Shown here piece after piece: positions 1-5,064 of a stretch of 6,309 bases of DNA. This DNA is from Thermococci archaeon (lineage in GTDB: Archaea > Methanobacteriota_B > Thermococci > Thermococcales > Thermococcaceae): contig QMUB01000081.1 in assembly GCA_003663695.1 (NCBI GenBank), positions 1-6,309 of the forward strand. Reading direction: 5' to 3'. Positions within the stretch are counted from its first letter, which is position 1. Each line of letters begins with the position of its first letter. The notes below the pieces were generated by a model. The model made no database searches and was not told the origin of the DNA. It worked only from the letters and a program-made list of their open reading frames with translations. The translations under genes were made by a program, and so were the position numbers.

Positions 1-2
1 AA

Positions 3-59
3 TCCGGGATACTTTTAGGATGGGAGAATGCTTTTGATAATGCCCATAAAAGAAACTAG
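3..59 (+). CDS. possible C-terminal end of an upstream gene (partial)
   Basis: Reading frame 3 is open from the left edge to a TAG at 57-59 and encodes the tail SGILLGWENAFDNAHKRN. The other two plus frames close within the first 40 bases, and the minus strand offers only a 9-codon ATG reading there. The peptide has a protein-like composition and ends in basic residues, as many archaeal C-termini do. Eighteen codons are too few to name a family, and an open frame this short can occur by chance. No start or ribosome binding site is visible because the gene would lie outside the window. Confidence 0.35.
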   Translation, partial: SGILLGWENAFDNAHKRN

Positions 60-113
60 AACTACACCCACGCCACGATTATCCTAACAGTACCAAATCC
101 GGAAAATAAGGCA

Positions 114-129
114 CCGCAAAGTTGATAAA
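114..129 (+). promoter_or_regulatory. archaeal BRE/TATA promoter of the tRNA-Ala/tRNA-Val pair
   Basis: CCGCAAAG (114-121) reads as a BRE and TTGATAAA (122-129) as a TATA box. Transcription would be expected to begin about 25 nt after the TATA centre, near 150, leaving a leader of about 10 nt before the tRNA-Ala 5' end at 161. The same 17-base box with a single change recurs at 3509-3525 before the flavoprotein gene, which supports it as a real promoter. No second TATA-like element lies in the 10-nt gap between the tRNAs, so both are probably made from this one start. Confidence 0.65.
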
Positions 130-160
130 GCTATGTTTGGGATAGGGTTATGGTTGGCGT

Positions 161-238
161 GGGCCGGTAGCTCAGCCTGGGATGAGCGCTGCCTTGGCAA
201 GGCAGAGGCCCCGGGTTCAAATCCCGGCCGGTCCACCA
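161..238 (+). tRNA. tRNA-Ala (anticodon GGC)
   Basis: A full cloverleaf can be drawn. The acceptor stem GGGCCGG (161-167) pairs with CCGGTCC (228-234), the D stem GCTC pairs with GAGC, and the anticodon stem CTGCC (189-193) pairs with GGCAG (201-205) around the loop TTGGCAA. The anticodon GGC lies at 196-198 and reads alanine codon GCC. The T stem CCGGG/CCCGG encloses TTCAAAT. The third acceptor pair is G-U (163 with 232), the classic identity signal for alanyl-tRNA synthetase, which supports the amino acid call independently. The discriminator A is at 235 and CCA is encoded at 236-238. No intron is present. The gene lies 10 nt upstream of tRNA-Val and is probably co-transcribed with it. Confidence 0.97.
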
Positions 239-248
239 TTATTAGGGC

Positions 249-326
249 GGGCCCGTGGTCTAGACTGGTTATGACGTCGCCTTGACACGGCGGAGGTCCG
301 GGGTTCAAAGCCCCGCGGGCCCACCA
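249..326 (+). tRNA. tRNA-Val (anticodon GAC)
   Basis: The acceptor stem GGGCCCG (249-255) pairs perfectly with CGGGCCC (316-322), all seven pairs being G-C. The anticodon stem TCGCC (277-281) pairs with GGCGG (289-293), with one G-U pair, around the loop TTGACAC. The anticodon GAC at 284-286 reads valine codons GUC and GUU. The T arm is CGGGG-TTCAAAG-CCCCG (299-315). The discriminator A is at 323 and CCA is encoded at 324-326. There is no intron. The very GC-rich stems fit a hyperthermophile. It follows tRNA-Ala after a 10-nt spacer, so the two are probably cut from one precursor. Confidence 0.97.
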
Positions 327-328
327 TT

Positions 329-334
329 AAAAAA
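329..334 (-). terminator. oligo-T terminator of the minus-strand operon
   Basis: On the minus strand a run of six T (complement of 329-334) lies 17 nt beyond the radical SAM stop codon and 3 nt short of the tRNA-Val CCA end. Archaeal RNA polymerase terminates at T-rich runs with little need for a hairpin, so this is a plausible stop that keeps the operon transcript out of the antisense strand of the tRNAs. On the plus strand the following TTTCTT (335-340) could serve weakly as terminator for the tRNA transcript. Confidence 0.5.
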
Positions 335-351
335 TTTCTTCCAATCAATGG

Positions 352-1353
352 CTAGGGACTGTATATGGGAATTCTCTCTCCACATCTCGGGCATCTATTA
401 TCTTTAGTCAGATCCCATTTTATGACCCGAAAGCCAGCACGAATTATGAGTTTCTTCCCGCATTTCGGGCAATAAGTGCTTTCATGTTCTACAGACCCAA
501 TATTTCCAATGTAAACATAGTTGAGGTTGTATTCCCTTTGAGCAATCTCTTTGAGTTTTAGGAGCGTTTTTACAGGAGTTGATGGTTCATGCCAGTAGTT
601 CGTTGGGTAATAGCGATTTATATGAAGGGGAACGTTATCGCCGAGTATTTTGGAGTGCATGTTAAATATCCATCGATAGCAGTTTTCAAAATCATTGGTA
701 TTCGTTACTACAAGGAAAACCATCTCAACATGTGCATTCAAGTCAAGAGCTCTTTTAGCATTCCTGAAGACTTTTCTATGCTCAATTGTTGAGAGAACCT
801 TCATTTTGGGGCATCCTTTTACATCTATGCTGAATCCACTTGCTCCACTTTCAATCAGTTTTTCAATGGATCTTAAAGTGAAATAACCATTTGTAACAAG
901 ACATCCATATAAGTCTCTCTCTTTAGCGAGCTCAAAAACATCAAGAAGGTACGTATAGAGGGTAGCTGGCTCATTAAAGCTTGCACACAAACCTCTATCC
1001 CCTTTCATTATAGCCATATTTACAAGTTCCTCTGCTGAAACTGATGGAATGTCCTTCTTTGGCTTGGAGAAGCTTAAGTGGTGATTCTGACACCAGGGAC
1101 AGTAGAAATTGCATCCAAACCCCGAAAAAGTTAGAGCCGTTGTATTTGGATAATAATGGAAGAAGGGCTTTATCTCTATAGGTCTGCTCTCAATAGCACT
1201 CAGTTTTCCATAACCTATATGGAAGAGCTTGTTATCAATGTTAGTATAATTTCCACATGTCCCCCTTTTCTGCTCATCAATGAAGCATCTCCTCTCACAG
1301 ACGAGACATCTTATACCCCCATTTTCTCGTTTATACAAATCTTCAGCTTTCAT
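352..1353 (-). CDS. radical SAM enzyme, AmmeMemoRadiSam/PflA-like, with zinc ribbon
   Basis: The product is a 333-residue cytosolic protein counted from ATG 1351-1353. CNFYCPWC (Cys81, 85, 88) is the CxxxCxxC motif that holds the radical SAM [4Fe-4S] cluster; NEP near residue 128 and DVKG near 177 match conserved SAM-barrel positions. An N-terminal cluster (Cys16, 19, 23, 33) and a C-terminal zinc ribbon (Cys295, 298, 321, 324) flank the barrel. The block from LHINRYYP through YVYIGNIG to the ribbon follows the order seen in the AmmeMemoRadiSam-system enzymes (AmrS), which resemble pyruvate formate-lyase activases. The substrate cannot be read from sequence, and no Memo or AMMECR1 gene is in the window, so it may be a paralog. 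An in-frame GTG at 1363-1365 would add four residues; ATG is preferred because family members usually start near MKAxxLY, and neither has a strong ribosome binding site. It is the second gene of an operon with the DUF460 gene, 21 nt after that gene's stop. Confidence 0.87.
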   Translation of the reverse strand: MKAEDLYKRENGGIRCLVCERRCFIDEQKRGTCGNYTNIDNKLFHIGYGKLSAIESRPIEIKPFFHYYPNTTALTFSGFGCNFYCPWCQNHHLSFSKPKKDIPSVSAEELVNMAIMKGDRGLCASFNEPATLYTYLLDVFELAKERDLYGCLVTNGYFTLRSIEKLIESGASGFSIDVKGCPKMKVLSTIEHRKVFRNAKRALDLNAHVEMVFLVVTNTNDFENCYRWIFNMHSKILGDNVPLHINRYYPTNYWHEPSTPVKTLLKLKEIAQREYNLNYVYIGNIGSVEHESTYCPKCGKKLIIRAGFRVIKWDLTKDNRCPRCGERIPIYSP

Positions 1354-1374
1354 ACTTCCAGTCACTTTCTTAAG

Positions 1375-3363
1375 TTAGTTTGATTCTCCTTCCGCCCTTT
1401 TCTTAAGCTCTCTCAACCTCTCGATCTTGTACTCCTCGAGAATCTGTAGGAACTTTCTCCTCTGCTTCTCCTTTTCCTCTTCCTCCCATTCTGCGAGACG
1501 CTTTTCAACGGCTTCCTCAAACTCTTTTCTATCCACTATGGCGAACTCATCAACCCGCTTCACTTCAATCTCCCATTCATAAAGTACTGGGACTTTTCCT
1601 TTCTGCAGGACATTATAAACGAGATTTGGGAGTTCTTTAGAACTTACAATAGCTTTGATGCCCTTCTCAACGAGGTACTCCCCTATGCTCCTTCCAGCTC
1701 CCGCGGGGTTTATAACGTAAAGAACATCACCTCTCTTCAGCGGAGTGCTCTTTTCAAGATGCTCCAAGTCATCCCATGTGAGGTTTTCGAGAACCTTCAG
1801 CGGGAGTGCGCTCCCTCTTAGCTCCAGTATATGCATTCTCTTTGCCAGAATCAGATCCCTGCTGAGCTTCTCAATTATGCCTCTAGCCTCCCTAAGCTCC
1901 TTCTCAAGGTAGATTATCCTTTTCTCCCTGTTTTCTATTTCCTTACTCCTCATTATCCTCTCTCTTACCCTATCGTCATATTCTTCAATTCTCCTCTCAA
2001 GCCTCTCTATTACTTTTCTCTGCTCGTTTATCACTGCCCTCAATTCCTCATTTTCCCTCTCAAGCATCCGGATGTTCTCCTCAAGCTCTTTAATCTTCTC
2101 AACATAGGGAGAAACATCGATACTCTGCACAGCAGGTTTTTCTTCCTCAACGGGCTTCTTTTTGACCGTGGCTTTTGTTATGGCTTCTCCAAGGTTGTAC
2201 CCCTGGAGAACCAGTGCTTTAATCTCGTTGCCCTTTCTCTCAAGCCCAAGACTCCTCAGTCTTGCATCTATGTGTTCGAGCTTTGGCTTTAGCCTCAGAT
2301 ATGCTTTATAAGCTGCAGCGAGAGCATCCCTCTGGTGATCATCCTCAACTTCAATTCCAAGGTTTCTAAGGAGCTCGGTTTTCTCCTCAACCCTCAAATC
2401 TTCTCTAGGAGTAAAGAGTATCGCCTTAAAAGAGCGTGATATTTTCTCAACCAAGCCTGGAGCAGGTGTTACATCCGTTGCAATTATTATGGGATGCCCC
2501 ACCTCACTTATGAACCTGAATATGTCGCTTATTGCCATATTCCTTTCGCTATAAACAGCAACCACATTCCCCTCTAGATCCACAACTCCAATCCCCACGG
2601 TGATTCCCGGGTCCAGCCCAACTATAACATTCTTTCTCTCTACAATTGCCCTCTCCCCCCTAAGTGGCACAAATTCAAGGTTCTTCCTTTCAACAGGCTC
2701 AATTCTAACCTCAACATCCCCTCCATGCATCGGTTTTATCAAACCTGCGAGCTCTTCCCTTGAGGCGTAAATTCTGAACTCCCCTCTTGAAATTCCATAA
2801 TCCCTCTCCTCAACTTCCAGATCAAAGGGAATGTTCGCCCTCCTCAATCCCTCCTCAATTTCCCTCACTTTATTTTGGATTAGATTGTGAACCCTTCTCC
2901 TGTAGCGATCCTGACTCCATCCTCCCTTTCCCTGACTCCTCCCCCTAACGACCTTAACCGTGACCTCATCCTCAAATGCCACGACCTCATGACCCACCCC
3001 TTTGGCAGCGAGGAGGGCACATGTTTTAGCTTCCTCATAGGGATCAAATTTATCTCCAAGTTTAATTCCATTTTCTCTAGCAAGATTCCATAGAGAAATT
3101 TGCTCTCCCGGCCTCCCCGTAACCTGAACGAGCTTTGTTCCCTGAGGAAGGGCCCTTATAAATCTCATGACTTCCCTATCACTCCCAAGCTCGTATATAT
3201 TGTCCATAACGACAATGTGGGGCTTTTTTGCTTTGATGAAGCGCACTAGGCGATAGTATGTAAACTCACCCTTTTTTTCCAGCCTGCCGTTGAACCACGC
3301 AACCACTGCAAAGCGCTTTGGATTCCGACTGATTATATCAAGACCCAAAATGAGAATAGGCAT
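1375..3363 (-). CDS. DUF460 (COG2433) RNase H/RuvC-like protein with coiled coil
   Basis: The product has 662 residues from ATG 3361-3363. Residues 246-355 form a RuvC-like RNase H fold: GLDPG (Asp251), IATD (Asp297) and DDHQRDALAAA (Asp341/342, Asp346) supply the acidic residues expected for two-metal nuclease chemistry. Residues 1-125 show similarly spaced acidic residues (Asp9, Asp54, Asp107, Glu111) and may be a second copy. Between them, residues 139-175 are basic and could bind nucleic acid. A linker rich in Lys, Glu and Pro (400-412) leads to a long heptad-rich coiled coil (about 418-508), a small C-terminal domain (about 540-610) and a charged helical tail. The family is annotated as a putative RNase H-superfamily nuclease of unknown substrate; nuclease activity here is inference. 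No signal peptide or convincing membrane segment is present. In-frame TTG 3399 and GTG 3372 exist upstream, but TTG would precede the predicted transcription start. The ATG directly follows GGTG with no usual spacing, so the start is only fairly sure. First gene of the operon with the radical SAM gene. Confidence 0.85.
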   Translation of the reverse strand: MPILILGLDIISRNPKRFAVVAWFNGRLEKKGEFTYYRLVRFIKAKKPHIVVMDNIYELGSDREVMRFIRALPQGTKLVQVTGRPGEQISLWNLARENGIKLGDKFDPYEEAKTCALLAAKGVGHEVVAFEDEVTVKVVRGRSQGKGGWSQDRYRRRVHNLIQNKVREIEEGLRRANIPFDLEVEERDYGISRGEFRIYASREELAGLIKPMHGGDVEVRIEPVERKNLEFVPLRGERAIVERKNVIVGLDPGITVGIGVVDLEGNVVAVYSERNMAISDIFRFISEVGHPIIIATDVTPAPGLVEKISRSFKAILFTPREDLRVEEKTELLRNLGIEVEDDHQRDALAAAYKAYLRLKPKLEHIDARLRSLGLERKGNEIKALVLQGYNLGEAITKATVKKKPVEEEKPAVQSIDVSPYVEKIKELEENIRMLERENEELRAVINEQRKVIERLERRIEEYDDRVRERIMRSKEIENREKRIIYLEKELREARGIIEKLSRDLILAKRMHILELRGSALPLKVLENLTWDDLEHLEKSTPLKRGDVLYVINPAGAGRSIGEYLVEKGIKAIVSSKELPNLVYNVLQKGKVPVLYEWEIEVKRVDEFAIVDRKEFEEAVEKRLAEWEEEEKEKQRRKFLQILEEYKIERLRELKKRAEGESN

Positions 3364-3403
3364 CACCTTCACGCAAAACTTCTTCAATAAGGAGATCAAA
3401 TCG

Positions 3404-3420
3404 AAAATTTAAAAACTTGT
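3404..3420 (-). promoter_or_regulatory. promoter of the DUF460/radical SAM operon
   Basis: On the minus strand an AT-rich element reads TTTTTAAATTTT (3415-3404) after the purine-rich GGGACAAG. This fits a BRE/TATA pair. A start about 25 nt further on, near 3385, would give a leader of about 20 nt to the ATG at 3363. A second T/A element on the same strand (about 3436-3429) is also possible but would give a longer leader. The match to consensus is weaker than that of the promoter facing the other way at 3509-3525. Confidence 0.45.
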
Positions 3421-3508
3421 CCCTCCCCATTTTTAAACATTTTCAAGTGTATAGCCAGAAAAATTGTGGAAAAAATAAACAAATTTTTGTCTAAATTTCT
3501 TCCCTCTC

Positions 3509-3525
3509 CCGCAAAGTTTATAAAG
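3509..3525 (+). promoter_or_regulatory. archaeal BRE/TATA promoter of the flavoprotein gene
   Basis: CCGCAAAG (3509-3516) followed by TTTATAAA (3517-3524) is a near-ideal Thermococcales BRE/TATA. The predicted transcription start lies about 25 nt after the TATA centre, near 3545, only about 10 nt before GTG 3556. A GGTAAGGG stretch at 3543-3550 may act as a weak ribosome binding site. The promoter lies inside the longer open frame that begins at GTG 3466, so the longer frame cannot be the translated form from this start. The box matches 114-130 at 16 of 17 positions. Confidence 0.75.
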
Positions 3526-3555
3526 GGCATTCATCAAATTTTGGTAAGGGAAATA

Positions 3556-5016
3556 GTGAACGCATTCTATAACGAAAAGGAATTTGATGTCATAATTGTC
3601 GGAGCGGGCCCTGCTGGGCTTTTTGCCGCTTATGAACTCGTTGAAAAAAGCAATTTTAGGGTTTTGATTATTGACGAAGGCGCGGATATAGACCAGAGAG
3701 TGTGCCCCATGGACGAGCTTGGGTACTGCGTGGGGTGCAAGCCATGCCACATAATGAGTGGTGTAGGTGGAGCTGGCGGTTTAAGCGATGGTACTGTGAA
3801 CCTGAGGCCTGATATTGGAGGAGATTTAACCCAACTGACTCACGATGAGAACTACTCTTGGCAGCTGATATGGGAAGTAGACCGGATTTTCCTAAAACAC
3901 AAATCTCCCGAGAGAATTTTTAAGGGGAATGAGGAGCAGATAAAACGTTGGGAAAGAAGGGCGGCTCAGGCAGGCGTCAAATTCATTCCAATAATTCAAA
4001 GGCACATAGGAAGCGACCACACCAAGGATGTTATAAAGAGCATAAAAGAGCATCTGGTTGAGAAAGGGGTTAAATTCCTTCTATGGACGCATGTGAGTGA
4101 GTTCAAGCAGGGAGAAGTTGTTGCGTCCAGAGGAAAGGACACGTTCAGGATAAAAACGCGCTATATAATAGTGGCTCCCGGAAGAGGGGGGGCGGGATGG
4201 TTCCACGATGTGGCTCAAAGAATTGGATTAAAGGCAAGGCATGGCCCTATAGACGTTGGCGTCCGCGTAGAGGTCCCCGCAATAGTTATGGAGGAAATAA
4301 CGAACATAAACCACGACCCCAAGTTTCACATATACACGGACACCTATGATGACTTCGTGAGAACCTTCTGTACGAATCCAAACGGTTTTGTAGTGGAGGA
4401 GAAGTATAACAGCTATGTTGGAGTTAATGGACACTCAATGCGCGATAAGAAGAGCAACAATACAAACTTCGCCTTCCTTAGTAGAATTGAACTAACAGAA
4501 CCTGTAGAAGACACTACAGCCTACGGAAAAAGCATAGCTCAACTTGCAACGACCATAGGTGGGGGAAAACCCATCATCCAGAGACTCGGTGATTTGAGGA
4601 GGGGAAGGAGAAGCACATGGAGCAGGATAAGGAAGAGCGATGTGGAGCCCACGCTGAAGCATGTCACACCCGGAGACATTGCGATGGCACTTCCCCATAG
4701 GATAGTGACGAACATCATAGAAGGTCTGGAAAGGCTCGATAGAGTAATTCCCGGTGTTGCAAGTGATCACACCCTACTGTATGCTCCCGAAATTAAATAC
4801 TACGCCATGAGAGCGGAGGTAAACCACGATTTGGAGACGAGCATAGAGAACATATTTGCAGCCGGCGATGGTGCGGGGCTTTCGAGGGATATCACGAATG
4901 CAGCTGCAACGGGAATTCTAGCTGCCAGGGGCATATTAAAGAAAGAAGGGCTCTATTCAGAAAAAGAATTCAAGAAACCGGGAAACTGGAAAAAAGAAAT
5001 TGAAAAACTCGGATGA
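3556..5016 (+). CDS. FAD-dependent oxidoreductase, COG2509-like, with Cys4 cluster
   Basis: The product has 486 residues from GTG 3556-3558. FDVIIVGAGPAG (10-21) is the GxGxxG dinucleotide-binding Rossmann motif near the N-terminus, followed at the end of the second strand by Asp40-Glu41. The C-terminal ENIFAAGDGAGLSRDIT (431-447) is the second FAD-contacting motif, so the FAD site is complete. Between them, VAPGRGGAGW (206-215) is a typical middle motif. A cluster of four cysteines (50, 58, 61, 64) sits just before the glycine-rich GVGGAGGLSDG (69-79); it could bind a metal or Fe-S cluster. The family is annotated as an uncharacterised FAD-dependent dehydrogenase, so the substrate is unknown. 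No signal peptide or membrane span is seen; a soluble cytosolic location is inferred. An in-frame GTG at 3466 would add 30 residues with no ribosome binding site and an unusual Lys/Phe-rich leader containing the promoter, so it is rejected. The gene is probably monocistronic: the next gene has its own promoter. Confidence 0.88.
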   Translation: MNAFYNEKEFDVIIVGAGPAGLFAAYELVEKSNFRVLIIDEGADIDQRVCPMDELGYCVGCKPCHIMSGVGGAGGLSDGTVNLRPDIGGDLTQLTHDENYSWQLIWEVDRIFLKHKSPERIFKGNEEQIKRWERRAAQAGVKFIPIIQRHIGSDHTKDVIKSIKEHLVEKGVKFLLWTHVSEFKQGEVVASRGKDTFRIKTRYIIVAPGRGGAGWFHDVAQRIGLKARHGPIDVGVRVEVPAIVMEEITNINHDPKFHIYTDTYDDFVRTFCTNPNGFVVEEKYNSYVGVNGHSMRDKKSNNTNFAFLSRIELTEPVEDTTAYGKSIAQLATTIGGGKPIIQRLGDLRRGRRSTWSRIRKSDVEPTLKHVTPGDIAMALPHRIVTNIIEGLERLDRVIPGVASDHTLLYAPEIKYYAMRAEVNHDLETSIENIFAAGDGAGLSRDITNAAATGILAARGILKKEGLYSEKEFKKPGNWKKEIEKLG

Positions 5017-5017
5017 G

Positions 5018-5040
5018 GGAAAGAGTTTTATTTTATTTAT
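5018..5040 (+). promoter_or_regulatory. promoter of the membrane protein gene, doubling as a T-rich terminator
   Basis: The 48-bp gap after the flavoprotein stop holds GGAAAGAG (5019-5024 region) followed by TTTTATTTTATTTAT (about 5025-5040). TTTTATTTT is a reasonable TATA box; a start about 25 nt on, near 5054, would leave about 10 nt to the ATG at 5065. The same T-rich run sits 8 nt after the flavoprotein stop and could end that transcript. Both roles are compatible in compact archaeal genomes. The ribosome binding site is GGTG at 5056-5059, 5 nt from the ATG. Confidence 0.5.
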
Positions 5041-5064
5041 TCCCATAATTATTTCGGTGTGACC

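Noticed and set aside
196..198. Reading the first tRNA as tRNA-Gly because GCC and GGC look alike
   Set aside because: With the 7-base loop TTGGCAA the anticodon is GGC, which reads alanine codon GCC, and the G3-U70 pair confirms alanine identity.
84..308. 74-residue minus-strand reading frame over both tRNA genes
   Set aside because: It lies antisense to two complete tRNAs and is Pro/Ala-rich because of their GC-rich stems; it has no promoter or homology signature.
1831..2292. 153-residue plus-strand reading frame inside the DUF460 gene
   Set aside because: It is the antisense shadow of the purine-rich coiled-coil coding stretch, giving a Leu/Phe/Ser-rich low-complexity product; the minus-strand protein has clear domains.
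3433..3750. 105-residue minus-strand frame over the flavoprotein start and divergent promoter region
   Set aside because: It overlaps the Rossmann-fold coding region in antisense and crosses the promoter; no recognisable domain or ribosome binding site.
4340..4400. Possible C/D box guide RNA starting at ATGATGA near 4348
   Set aside because: No D or D' box (CTGA) at suitable distance and no closing terminal stem; it lies in a well-supported coding region. TGATGA near 1275 on the minus strand was rejected for the same reasons.
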